Shown: positions 6,421 to 13,536, counted from the stretch's first letter. The stretch is 23,634 nt of DNA from JAOAIV01 sp038849555 (GCA_038849555.1 JAWCMT010000026.1:1-23634); one strand, 5' to 3'. Numbers and translations are program-made. Notes: generated by a model not told the origin, from the letters alone.

Positions 6421-7208
6421 CAATCCACTTTCTTACGTAGCTCCGCAGCTTTTTCTTTAGCAATCCTTGCGGCCTCTAAAATCTGTTGCGGTGTAAAATA
6501 GCCCACTCCGCCCTTCTGTATAGCGCAAATGTTGCCTTCATCATTAATCGCCATTGAAATACGCGAATCAATAGCCTCTTCCTCTTCCAGCCACGGATCA
6601 ACAATCAGCTTGCCGTTTATCTTCCCAAGCGTAACCGTAATGGGATAAGCCCTCATCGGAAGCTGAGTATAACCCTGCTTAATTTTCACCTCGCCATTTT
6701 CAATCTCATAGTTAGGCATCTTTGTATTCCGCAAAGCAGCAACCGCAGCCAAAGCAGCAGCATCTATCAAGTTTCCATCATGATTAAGCACGTAAATGTC
6801 AACGAACACGACGAAAACCTTCTTGCCCGCCTCAATCACCAGCTTCTCCGTGTCAATCGCCTTCGACTCCCTTATGCCTCGGTCAACCACTCTAGCTAAC
6901 TCGATGGAATTCTCATCTGGAGGTCCAGCCTCAAAACTTGGTGACGCCAGCGGCACAAGTTCCGCGTTTACGGTCAGCACACCCTCGTTAGGCGTGTCAG
7001 GAAACGGCTCGCCCGTCTCAATTTTAACACCCACAAGAACCTCAGTCTTTCCAAGCAATGCCCTAGCGGAGCCCTCAGCCTTCTCGATTATTCCCTGCTC
7101 AATTTTGATTTCCCGGTAATCACCTAAGCCTCGTCCGTCAAGGCGTTTTCCTTTCTCAATTAAATTCTCTATCTGCTTCAATCTAACACGGGTTATCAAC
7201 GATGACAT
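6417..7208 (-). CDS. rrp42: Exosome complex subunit Rrp42 (RNase PH-like, non-catalytic)
   Basis: A 263-aa RNase PH-fold protein. With Rrp41 it forms the hexameric ring of the archaeal exosome, which degrades or tails RNA from the 3' end. The RNase PH signature RLDGRGLGDYR is at residues 22-32. Next comes the core EGSARALLGKTEVLVGVK, then PNEGVLTVNAELVPLASP and VDIYVLNHDGNLIDAA. The DPWLEEEE segment near residue 205 is typical of Rrp42. Family knowledge says this subunit lacks catalytic residues but shapes the active site and RNA path with Rrp41. The ATG at 7208 overlaps the rrp41 stop (TAATG) and follows a GGAGG site, so the two are translationally coupled. Confidence 0.95.
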   Translation of the reverse strand: MSSLITRVRLKQIENLIEKGKRLDGRGLGDYREIKIEQGIIEKAEGSARALLGKTEVLVGVKIETGEPFPDTPNEGVLTVNAELVPLASPSFEAGPPDENSIELARVVDRGIRESKAIDTEKLVIEAGKKVFVVFVDIYVLNHDGNLIDAAALAAVAALRNTKMPNYEIENGEVKIKQGYTQLPMRAYPITVTLGKINGKLIVDPWLEEEEAIDSRISMAINDEGNICAIQKGGVGYFTPQQILEAARIAKEKAAELRKKVDW

Positions 7209-7947
7209 TACTCTTCAACCTCCTCTTGATTAGCCGTCATATACCTAGCCTTCAGCGCCTCTTTCTGTACCGCGTAAATCTTTTTGCAACCCTCAATGGC
7301 CAAGTTCACTGCACTCTCAAACTCCTCGGATGTTAAGATGCCATCCATCTGCAATAGTGTAACAGCATTCAAGTTAGGCATAATAGCCACAGGAACATCC
7401 GCAGAGCCCACCTTGTCTTCAGTATCCATCAAATCCAGCACAACGGTGTCGCCAACTTTGCCCGCTGCACAAGCAGCCACCAAATCACGCATGGGAATAC
7501 CAGCATCCGCCAAAGCCAAAGCAGCCGCAGTAATGCTTGCACATCGCGTGCCGCCATCAGCCTGCAGAACCTCAACGAAAATATCCACGCCCGTCCGCGG
7601 ATAATATTCCACAAACACCGCCGGCTCAAGCGCTTCACGGATAACCTTTGAAAGCTCAATCTCCCTTCTTGAAGGCGCCGGCGACTTGCGTTCCTGCACC
7701 GAGAAAGGCGCCATATGGNNNNNNNNNNCAGCACCATACGGTCTGGAAGCGTCAAGTGCTTCGGATGCATTTCCCGTGGGCCGAACGCCGCGGCTAAAAT
7801 CTTGTTTTTCCCATGCTCTATGTAGGCAGAACCGTCAGCGTTTGATAAGACGCCTACCTCAATTTTTATAGGCCGTAACTCGTCGGGTTTTCTACCATCT
7901 AATCTCAGACCTTTTTTATCAATTAATTTCTCAGGTTTTTCACTCAT
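7208..7947 (-). CDS. rrp41: Exosome complex subunit Rrp41 (catalytic), interrupted by an assembly gap
   Basis: This is the catalytic RNase PH-like subunit of the archaeal exosome. The N-terminal 73 residues run from the ATG at 7947 to LPDRMVL, including GLRLDGRKPDELRPI. Ten N follow (7719-7728). The frame resumes as HMAPFSVQERKSPAPSRREIE and runs to the stop at 7208, through VIREALEPAVF, VEVLQADGGTRCASIT and KVGSADVPVAIMPN. In relatives about four residues separate VL from HMAPFS. That needs 11 unknown bases, so the 10-N run is one base short and artificially shifts the frame. The start overlaps the rrp4 stop by eight bases, with GGGAGG upstream. I treat it as one intact gene of about 246 aa. 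Confidence 0.93.
7719..7728. other. Assembly gap (10 N) inside rrp41
   Basis: Ten consecutive N interrupt rrp41. The flanking coding frames are offset by one base across the gap. The run is therefore a placeholder; a true length of 11 bases (or 11 plus a multiple of three) would restore the gene. Confidence 0.98.
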
Positions 7948-8650
7948 TCTTGTTTTCCTCCCGTTTTGCTTTTTCCTCCTTAAGGAATTGTGTTATGCGA
8001 TCTGTTAGACCGCTTGTGTGGGATTCCTCCTCAATTTTTTGAATCGCCATCATGGCAAGTTCCTCGTCCTCTGGCTTCTTCCCAGTGACCAAAATGATAC
8101 CGTTGATTCCCAGAATAATCTGGCAGCCGGTTTCCTGCTTTATAAGCGAAATCATTGAGCCCTTCCTGCCGATCACGCGGGGAATCTTCGTCGGAGTTAC
8201 CTTCATTATTTGCCCGCGGGTTATTTTTCCCAAGCCAGGCTCGCTAACAGTAAGTTGCGGGTCATGCGCTCTGTCAAATGATGCTATTTTAGCAACAATC
8301 AAATCGCCTGTGTTAAGAAAATGCGATAACTCATCATTCTGCGGTTTAAACGGTCTACTTAGGACATCGGATGCTCTAAGAAGCGCAGTGTAAGGTGCCT
8401 TGATGTCCACGGTCCACCCGTTGAAACCAACTTCAAGAACCGTGCCTATTACAATGTCACCTACTTTTGGGTAGTAGAATGCTCTTAAGGCAACTACGTT
8501 CACTTTTTTGTTTTCACAGTTTGCGAGACCAATTCTCGCAGCGTAAATTTTCTTATTTTCTTCGTAGGTGTTTTCGCCAGCTATGTAGTCGCCTTCTGCA
8601 AGCAACTCTCCTGGCGTTACAATCTGCTTTTTTTCAAAAAATGTTGGCAT
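7940..8650 (-). CDS. rrp4: Exosome complex RNA-binding subunit Rrp4
   Basis: This 236-aa cap subunit of the archaeal exosome binds RNA and feeds it into the Rrp41/Rrp42 ring. The N-terminal domain (residues 1-60) includes IVTPGELLAEGDYIAGENTY. An S1 domain follows (about 63-137; VGDIVIGTVLEVGFNGWTVDI), then a KH domain (about 150-215) with the motif PRVIGRKGSMISLI. The tail is charged (KEEKAKREENKNE). The length is normal. It lies 27 bases downstream of the SBDS gene and overlaps rrp41, all on one strand. The other possible archaeal cap subunit, Csl4, is not in this window. Confidence 0.95.
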   Translation of the reverse strand: MPTFFEKKQIVTPGELLAEGDYIAGENTYEENKKIYAARIGLANCENKKVNVVALRAFYYPKVGDIVIGTVLEVGFNGWTVDIKAPYTALLRASDVLSRPFKPQNDELSHFLNTGDLIVAKIASFDRAHDPQLTVSEPGLGKITRGQIMKVTPTKIPRVIGRKGSMISLIKQETGCQIILGINGIILVTGKKPEDEELAMMAIQKIEEESHTSGLTDRITQFLKEEKAKREENKNE

Positions 8651-8677
8651 GTTTCATTAACCTCAAATTTAATTTCT

Positions 8678-9367
8678 TTAAGTGATTACTTTTGCTTCGC
8701 CACTTCCCTTAGTTACTTCTCCAAGTTTGTTAAGGAACGGGGCGTATGCGCCAGCAGGCATTTCTATTACGCCGTGCCATGAGCCGTCTGCGCGCCATTC
8801 CTCCTTTTTTATCGTGCCGAAACTCTTTATGGCTCCATATGCCCTCGTTGAGTATTCAGCGGGTATGCTCACGCTCAGGGAAATCTGCTCTATCTTTAAA
8901 GGCAGAATCGGCCGCAGAAGCTTCACGATTTCGCGTGCCTGTTCCTCCACGGATTTGTGCGGGTCTATGGGGTAGCGGATCTGCTCCATGGCGTTTTCTA
9001 TTCGCATGGGCGGATGCGGCAAGTTAGTTTTCGGGTCCACCGCTTGCCGTGCAATGAAGTCGATTATTTGTTTTCGCTTATCCTCTATCATTTTACGTCT
9101 TTGTTCTGTTGTAAGCTGAAGCACACCCTTCTTTAGGATTATGTCTGCAATTTTCAGCGGGTCTGTTGTCTCGAAGGCTTTGCGCATCTGCTCCTCTGAA
9201 ACTTTTGTGCCCTTATTTGCGTCGGAGAAAATAGTTTCAGACACCAAGACATCTGTTATCCGGGAAATTTTCCCTGTGCGGTAATCTAATGCCTTCTCTG
9301 GTTTAACGAGAATTTCAAATTGTTCCTTATCTTTTGTTAAACGCGCAACGGTGTACTTTTCACTCAT
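8678..9367 (-). CDS. sbds: Ribosome maturation protein SBDS (Sdo1)
   Basis: This 229-aa protein matches the Shwachman-Bodian-Diamond protein family. The eukaryotic members help release eIF6/aIF6 from the 60S subunit with EF-2-like GTPases. The N-terminal FYSH domain (about 1-90) contains FEILVKPEKALDYRTG and a VLVSETIFSDANKGTK stretch. The helical middle domain holds LTTEQRRKMIEDKRKQIIDF and HPPMRIENAM. The C-terminal ferredoxin-like domain includes AYGAIKSFGTIKKEEW and WHGVIEMPAG. Length and order are standard. It lies between psmA (7 bases upstream) and rrp4, the conserved archaeal proteasome-exosome gene cluster. Confidence 0.95.
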   Translation of the reverse strand: MSEKYTVARLTKDKEQFEILVKPEKALDYRTGKISRITDVLVSETIFSDANKGTKVSEEQMRKAFETTDPLKIADIILKKGVLQLTTEQRRKMIEDKRKQIIDFIARQAVDPKTNLPHPPMRIENAMEQIRYPIDPHKSVEEQAREIVKLLRPILPLKIEQISLSVSIPAEYSTRAYGAIKSFGTIKKEEWRADGSWHGVIEMPAGAYAPFLNKLGEVTKGSGEAKVIT

Positions 9368-9374
9368 TAAATTG

Positions 9375-10103
9375 TCACTTGCTCAAACCCAGCTCTTTAA
9401 GGTGGCCTTCCACTGCCTCATCGGTTAACATTTCCATTTTCTTCGTTTTTGCAGGAACAACGGCGATTTTTATTCTGGGCGGCAACTGCCTAGCTTCTAA
9501 GGCTTTATGCAAGCATTTTACTGCAAGTTTTATGGCTTCATTTAAACTCATGTATTCACGGTATTCTTCCTTCAACATCGCCAGCACTACTTCTCTTCCA
9601 GCGCCCAAAGCTGTGGCCTTGTAACCGCGGTAGGTTCCGCTGGGATGAGTCCCGAAAACATGCGTTCCAGTCTTATCGACGCCTCCAAAAATTAGCGAGA
9701 CACCAAAAGGTCTCACGCCAGCATGCTGCGTGTACATCTGCTGTATATCACATATCCTCTTAGTTACAACCTCTACGTCTATGGGTTCATCATAAGTTAA
9801 CTTGTTGCTCTGCGCATATATTCGCGCTTGATCAATAAGCACTCTGGCGTCGGAGCTTAAGCCCACTATAGCCACGCCTACATGCTCGTCAATCTTGAAG
9901 AGTTTCCACGAGTAACCAGCGTCTTCAAGGGGCTCTATGTTTTCTTCTGACCCTAAAACTACTCCTTCTGCACACTGAATTCCCAGAATTGTTGCACCAC
10001 GATTAACTAGCTCCATGGCGTATTCAACTTGAAATAGCCGCCCGTCTGGAGAGAAAACGGTTATGGCACGGTCGTATGCTCCTGGTGCTGCAAATACGGA
10101 CAT
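9375..10103 (-). CDS. psmA: Proteasome subunit alpha
   Basis: This 242-aa subunit forms the outer rings of the archaeal 20S proteasome and gates substrate entry. The N-terminal proteasome-A signature FSPDGRLFQVEYA (residues 18-30) follows a YDRA gate segment. The core includes RGATILGI, EDAGYSWKLFKID, VGLSSDARVLIDQAR and GTHPSGTYRGYKATALGAGR. The protein lacks an N-terminal catalytic Thr, as expected for alpha. The C-terminal end is short and charged. The ATG is preceded by GAGGT with seven bases of spacing, and TATA-like elements lie at about 10145-10154 and 10172-10183. It is the first gene of the minus-strand operon down to pcc1. Confidence 0.96.
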   Translation of the reverse strand: MSVFAAPGAYDRAITVFSPDGRLFQVEYAMELVNRGATILGIQCAEGVVLGSEENIEPLEDAGYSWKLFKIDEHVGVAIVGLSSDARVLIDQARIYAQSNKLTYDEPIDVEVVTKRICDIQQMYTQHAGVRPFGVSLIFGGVDKTGTHVFGTHPSGTYRGYKATALGAGREVVLAMLKEEYREYMSLNEAIKLAVKCLHKALEARQLPPRIKIAVVPAKTKKMEMLTDEAVEGHLKELGLSK

Positions 10104-10144
10104 AATGTTAACCTCACTTTACTCTATACACTTTTGCACAGTTT

Positions 10145-10154
10145 CATATAATAA
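10145..10154 (-). promoter_or_regulatory. Likely promoter of the psmA-SBDS-exosome-rpl37ae-pcc1 operon
   Basis: The minus strand reads TTATTATATG here, about 47 bases before the psmA ATG. It predicts a leader of about 20 bases that includes the GAGGT site. A second candidate (CTTTTTATAGG, 10173-10183) lies further upstream. Confidence 0.4.
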
Positions 10155-10251
10155 CTAAACTAAAAACTTTTCCTATAAAAAGCGCCAGTTAATAAGAGAA
10201 CCACGTGCAAAACTCCATGTAAGCATTCGAAAAGGCGGCTGTTGCAACCTA

Positions 10252-10261
10252 AACTTATAAG
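10252..10261 (+). promoter_or_regulatory. TATA box for the phosphoribosyltransferase-Cgi121 operon
   Basis: AACTTATAAG is centred about 29 bases before the TTG at 10286. That spacing fits a leaderless transcript starting at or next to that codon. Confidence 0.55.
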
Positions 10262-10285
10262 AGTTTTCCAGCAGTTCTAATTCTG

Positions 10286-10915
10286 TTGGAAAAGGGGCTG
10301 CAGGTGGAAGACAGCGCAGAATTTGAAGTAGTAACGTGGGAAAGAGCCTATGACATGCTGCTTAGGCAAGCGGAGAAAATCCGCCAAAGCAACTTTAAAC
10401 CAGAAGTTATTGTAGGCATAGCGAAAGGCGGCTGGGTTCCTGCACGGGTTCTATCTGATCTCCTTGAGATTTCTGTGCTTGCCACGGTTCAAGTGGAATT
10501 CTACATGGGCATCGCTAAATCACGTTCAGAGCCAGTTTTGAAGCAGAAAGTTGCCGCAGTGGTGACGGGCAAAAAGGCGCTTTTAGTTGATGATATCGCG
10601 GATACGGGAAGAAGCCTGCAACTTGCCAGGGCGCATGTCCTGCAGCAGGGCGCAACAGAAGTCAGAATTGCCACCTTATACAAAAAACCTGAAAGCGCAG
10701 TTAAGCCAGATTATTACGAGGCGGAGTCAAGCCTTTGGGTGATTTTTCCGTGGGAAACAAAGGAGACCATCAGAAAAATAGTTGAGAAACATCGCGAAAA
10801 AACTGCAGTTGAGGTTGAAATAGTGAAATTGGTAAAGGCAGGTTTGCCCAAGCAGTTGATTGAAAGATTTCTTAAGGAGACACAGGCGGAGCGAGAAAGT
10901 GCTAAAGTATATTGA
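10286..10915 (+). CDS. Purine-type phosphoribosyltransferase (COG2236-like)
   Basis: A type I phosphoribosyltransferase that should transfer a phosphoribosyl group from PRPP to a purine base. The PRPP-binding motif ALLVDDIADTGRSL is at about residues 98-111. The early loop VGIAKGGWVPARVLSDLL (43-60) is the pyrophosphate-loop region. WVIFPWE near residue 151 is typical of the archaeal/bacterial COG2236 group. The base specificity (hypoxanthine, guanine or xanthine) cannot be read from sequence. Residues 155-209 form a charged helical C-terminal extension. Two starts are possible: TTG at 10286 in leaderless position, or GTG at 10304 with AAGGGG seven bases upstream. The 3' end overlaps the Cgi121 start. 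Confidence 0.85.
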   Translation: MEKGLQVEDSAEFEVVTWERAYDMLLRQAEKIRQSNFKPEVIVGIAKGGWVPARVLSDLLEISVLATVQVEFYMGIAKSRSEPVLKQKVAAVVTGKKALLVDDIADTGRSLQLARAHVLQQGATEVRIATLYKKPESAVKPDYYEAESSLWVIFPWETKETIRKIVEKHREKTAVEVEIVKLVKAGLPKQLIERFLKETQAERESAKVY

Positions 10916-11462
10916 AGAAGATGGAAAGTACGTGGAGATCACGACGTTCAGAAACGTGGGAAAGGCCAAAGTAGAAGAGTTACTTAAAGCAGCAGCCAAG
11001 AAGGAGCAGGGGATTCTGGTTCAGTTTTTTGACGCTGAATTGGTGGCTACGTGGCAGCATCTGTACTTCGCGGTTTTAAATGCGCTGATAGCCTTCAAAA
11101 ATGGGCAGGGCATTTCGAAAAGTTTGGCGATGGACGTTATGCTTTACGCTTCAGCACAACGCCAGATCCGAAAAGCCATTGCGTTGATGGGTGTAAAAGA
11201 GGGAACCGAAAGCATTGCTGTGGTCATAATAGGCGATAAGCCTGACCAGATAAAAGCCGCGCTTTCAGCGGTTTCTGACGCCATCGGCGCCATGCCTGAT
11301 GAGCAGGCTCTTGAGCTTTCCGAGGAAAAAGCACGAAGAATACGTGAAGCCTTCGTAATTTCAGACGAAGAGCTTGAGGCAGTCCAAGGCAAAGACGATA
11401 CTGAGCAGACACTGGTTAAGCTTGTGCTCGAGCGGGTGGCTTTGCTTTCAACACGACTTTAG
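10899..11462 (+). CDS. cgi121: KEOPS complex subunit Cgi121
   Basis: A 187-aa protein of the Cgi121/TPRKB family, the KEOPS subunit that binds Bud32 and the tRNA 3' end during t6A synthesis. It shows the family pattern: an N-terminal strand-rich part (YVEITTFRNVGKAKVEELL), a central helical part (HLYFAVLNALIAFKNG), and the diagnostic segment SLAMDVMLYASAQRQIRKAI followed by MGVKEGTESIAVVIIG. The start is the GTG at 10899, with GGCGGAG seven bases upstream. An upstream in-frame TTG (10860) would add a non-conserved basic stretch. It overlaps the phosphoribosyltransferase by 17 bases, so the two are co-transcribed. Its stop overlaps the stop of the convergent THUMP gene. Confidence 0.85.
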   Translation: MLKYIEEDGKYVEITTFRNVGKAKVEELLKAAAKKEQGILVQFFDAELVATWQHLYFAVLNALIAFKNGQGISKSLAMDVMLYASAQRQIRKAIALMGVKEGTESIAVVIIGDKPDQIKAALSAVSDAIGAMPDEQALELSEEKARRIREAFVISDEELEAVQGKDDTEQTLVKLVLERVALLSTRL

Positions 11463-11986
11463 AGCAGCTTCTCTTTTACAACCGTTAAAATGTCGCTTGG
11501 CTTAATAAGAGACAAGCCTGTGAACCCGCCGACGACTTCAATTAGCAAAATTTTGTCTGGATTTTCCAAGTCAACTCGCCTGCTTATGCCTTCGGCAGCA
11601 GCTTTGATGAAGTCGCTGGCGTGGATGCTTGTGAAACGTTTTTCCACTGTAACTCTGAAAGCTTCATCGGCATTGATGCGCAACGAAAACTCTGCGGCGA
11701 CACGTTTCACTTCCTCTAAATCAGTGCGTACAACCTTTTCAACTGGAATAACGCGCAGGGTATAGCGAAACTTATACGGATGCTCCTGCAGAATTGCCCG
11801 CAATTTCTCTATAGCCTCAAATGGGTTGAATATGGTTTTCGCTGCGACCAAGCCGCTGATTCCAGTTTTGCCGACAACAGCGTCAGCGTCGCCTAGATCA
11901 TCCTTGAGCAAGTAGCGTAGCTCATAGCAGGCGGGCTTCTCGTTTCCACGTGAAGTTGTAGCTAAAAGATTAAAGTCATCAAGCAA
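11459..11986 (-). CDS. THUMP domain protein, Tan1/THUMPD1-like
   Basis: This 175-aa protein opens with the Tan1-type pattern NLLATTSRGNEKPACYELRY (residues 6-25) and a LGDADAV segment. A THUMP RNA-binding domain follows (about 75-170), including FSLRINADEAFRVTVEKR, ISRRVDLENPD and a closing LLIEVVGGFTGLSLIKP. No methyltransferase or other catalytic domain is present. In eukaryotes Tan1/THUMPD1 is the tRNA adaptor for the Kre33/NAT10 acetyltransferase that makes ac4C; a similar role with archaeal TmcA is inference. The start is a TTG, placed by a TATA-like ATTAAAA about 28 bases upstream. It is convergent with cgi121, sharing the TTA of the stop codons. Confidence 0.82.
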   Translation of the reverse strand: MLDDFNLLATTSRGNEKPACYELRYLLKDDLGDADAVVGKTGISGLVAAKTIFNPFEAIEKLRAILQEHPYKFRYTLRVIPVEKVVRTDLEEVKRVAAEFSLRINADEAFRVTVEKRFTSIHASDFIKAAAEGISRRVDLENPDKILLIEVVGGFTGLSLIKPSDILTVVKEKLL

Positions 11987-12010
11987 GGTTTTCCGCTCAT
12001 CAACAGTTGC

Positions 12011-12017
12011 TTTTAAT
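12011..12017 (-). promoter_or_regulatory. TATA-like element for the THUMP gene
   Basis: The minus strand reads ATTAAAA, centred about 28 bases before the TTG at 11986. This supports a leaderless start at that codon. Confidence 0.35.
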
Positions 12018-12188
12018 GGTCAGTGCAGGTTAGTGGCGTTTCTCACAGCTTGACGCTCGAAGCCGTCGCCTCACATCATTCCACCATCTGAAATAGGAAA
12101 CCGCGGATTTATCCGTTTTGATGCCTACAATGCACTACGCTTAAATTCAAAATGCCTTTCCCTTCTCTATTCAAAAAGGCGAAGCAGA

Positions 12189-13151
12189 ATGAGAAAAGCG
12201 TGCAAGCCAGTTATTGCCGTTCACGGCGGCGCCGGCACTTGGGATCCAGCGCGTAGCCAAGCGGCGCTGAAAAGCGTCAAAGAAGCCGCGAAAACAGGTT
12301 TTAAAACGATGCGCATGGGCGGATCAGCGGTTGACGCCGTTGTCGAAGCCGTCGCGCTTATGGAGGACTCAGGCAACTTTAACGCTGGAGCCGGTTCAGC
12401 GTTGAATATTGAGAAGCGCGTAGAGATGGAAGCCTCCGTGATGGATGGGGCTACGCTGCAAGCGGGCGCCGTGGGGCGCCTAAGCGACGTGCGAAATCCT
12501 GTGCGTTTGGCGCGGCTGGTGATGGAGAAAACGGATCATGTTTTCGTCGTAGGCAAGGGCGCTGACGATTTAGCGCGCATATTCGGCTTAGAAAGACGGC
12601 AAGCCGTCACAGCGGCTCAACTTGAGCGTTACGAGGCACAGTTGAAGAGCCTTCTCGCAGGCAGCGGCTACCTGCCGCGGCTGGCTGACTTGGTTAAGGC
12701 GCATCCTGAGGTTTTTCAGCTTGAAACGGTAGGCGCAGTGGCATTGGACAGCAGGGGCAACGTGGCTGCTGCGACGTCCACAGGCGGGTTCCCTCTGAAG
12801 TTGTCGGGCAGAATAGGTGATTCTCCTTCTATTGGATGTGGCACATATGCGGATAATCGCTTAGGCGCTTGCTCTGCATCAGGCGTCGGCGAGATAGCAA
12901 TCAGACTTGTGCTGGCTAAAGTCGTCTGCGACTACATGGGGAATGGGAAAACACCGCAGAAGGCCGCTGAAGAGGCAGTGGCACTTATAAAAGAGCGTAT
13001 TCCAAATGCGTATAATGTTATGGGCTTGATTGCGGTTGATGCGCATGGAAGAGTAGGCGCGGCTCATAGCACGGCTAATCTCTGCTGGGCGTATATGACC
13101 GCGTCGCTTGAGGAGCCTGTGGCTTCGCTGAAAGCCAAACTTGTAAAGTGA
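12189..13151 (+). CDS. Isoaspartyl peptidase / L-asparaginase (plant-type, Ntn hydrolase)
   Basis: A 320-aa precursor of a self-cleaving N-terminal nucleophile hydrolase that removes isoaspartyl residues from peptides and hydrolyses asparagine. The N-terminal block IAVHGGAGTW (residues 9-18) and GSAVDAVVEAVALMEDSGNFNAG are diagnostic. The predicted nucleophile is Thr180 in LETVGAVALDSRGN. Downstream are the substrate-site motifs AAATSTGGFPLKLSGRIGDSP and GCGTYADNR, plus SASGVGEIAIR. The order and length (about 300-320) are those of the family. Cleavage before Thr180 would give alpha and beta subunits. A CTTAAATTC TATA-like element lies near 12137-12146. It is a single-gene unit, followed by a T-rich stretch (13190-13199). 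Confidence 0.92.
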   Translation: MRKACKPVIAVHGGAGTWDPARSQAALKSVKEAAKTGFKTMRMGGSAVDAVVEAVALMEDSGNFNAGAGSALNIEKRVEMEASVMDGATLQAGAVGRLSDVRNPVRLARLVMEKTDHVFVVGKGADDLARIFGLERRQAVTAAQLERYEAQLKSLLAGSGYLPRLADLVKAHPEVFQLETVGAVALDSRGNVAAATSTGGFPLKLSGRIGDSPSIGCGTYADNRLGACSASGVGEIAIRLVLAKVVCDYMGNGKTPQKAAEEAVALIKERIPNAYNVMGLIAVDAHGRVGAAHSTANLCWAYMTASLEEPVASLKAKLVK

Positions 13152-13241
13152 AAGGGCGTTTCCATAGAGAATAATGGGGCGGAAAACAGCATTTTTCTCT
13201 GTGCTTCTGCAGGAGACTACGACAGTTGACGAATGAAAATG

Positions 13242-13247
13242 TTTAAA
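13242..13247 (+). promoter_or_regulatory. TATA-like element before the acidic microprotein gene
   Basis: TTTAAA preceded by GAAAATG. A start site about 25 bases downstream would fall near 13268, giving a leader of about 35 bases that carries the GGAGGTGA ribosome site. An inverted repeat (13255-13270) lies between this element and the ribosome site. Confidence 0.4.
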
Positions 13248-13254
13248 GCGTGCC

Positions 13255-13270
13255 AGTGTAAAGCTACACT
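13255..13270. promoter_or_regulatory. Perfect inverted repeat near the microprotein transcription start
   Basis: AGTGTA (13255-13260) and TACACT (13265-13270) are exact reverse complements around a four-base AAGC spacer. It sits over the predicted start site, so it could be a repressor site or a hairpin in the leader. Confidence 0.35.
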
Positions 13271-13302
13271 ACCACCCGAACCCGAATTGGAGGTGAAAAA
13301 GG

Positions 13303-13371
13303 ATGGTGTTCGAAGAAGACGAGGAATGGGAAGAAATCGAAGACGAAGAATGGGAAGAAGAGGAATGGTAA
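13303..13371 (+). CDS. Very acidic, Trp-rich microprotein (22 aa)
   Basis: This is a 22-codon gene. The ATG at 13303 follows an almost ideal ribosome site, GGAGGTGA (13289-13296), with six bases of spacing. After Met-Val-Phe the product is nearly all Glu and Asp, broken by Trp and one Ile: EEDEEWEEIEDEEWEEEEW, with Trp at positions 9, 17 and 22. A TATA-like element (13242-13247) and a T-rich stretch after it (13391-13412) suggest its own short transcript between the peptidase and ABCE1 genes. The spaced Trp residues in an acidic strand resemble tails that bind a partner or mimic nucleic acid; that is inference. The overlapping frame encodes an Arg-rich stretch and has no ribosome site of this quality. 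Confidence 0.55.
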   Translation: MVFEEDEEWEEIEDEEWEEEEW

Positions 13372-13390
13372 CCAGCATGATGGAAAACAC

Positions 13391-13412
13391 CTTTTTCACA
13401 TCTTTCTTTCGT
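13391..13412 (+). terminator. T-rich stretch after the microprotein gene
   Basis: Runs of T (TTTTT, then CTTTCTTTC) follow the 22-codon gene without a strong hairpin. Archaeal RNA polymerase can terminate at such T-runs alone. Confidence 0.3.
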
Positions 13413-13528
13413 ATGTTTGATGTTTTAAGCCCTATTTTTCCATGCGGGATTGGCTGAGTTAGCAAGCGAAGCACATATTCTTTAATTAAAAAAGGAAAGG
13501 TTATTCTTCCCTTTCAGCGAGGTTACTG

Positions 13529-13536
13529 TTTATAAC
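13529..13536 (+). promoter_or_regulatory. TATA box for the ABCE1 gene
   Basis: TTTATAAC lies about 38 bases before the ATG at 13570, giving a predicted leader of about 12 bases. Confidence 0.45.

Noticed and set aside
7429..7947. 172-codon frame crossing the N run
   Set aside because: Only its first 73 residues are Rrp41. The rest is an out-of-frame reading caused by the incorrect gap length.
13233..13457. 74-codon plus-strand frame with an Arg-rich stretch over the microprotein gene
   Set aside because: The Arg-rich run is the shifted reading of the GAA/GAC-rich acidic gene. Its start overlaps the TATA-like element and lacks a ribosome site, while the 22-codon frame has GGAGGTGA.
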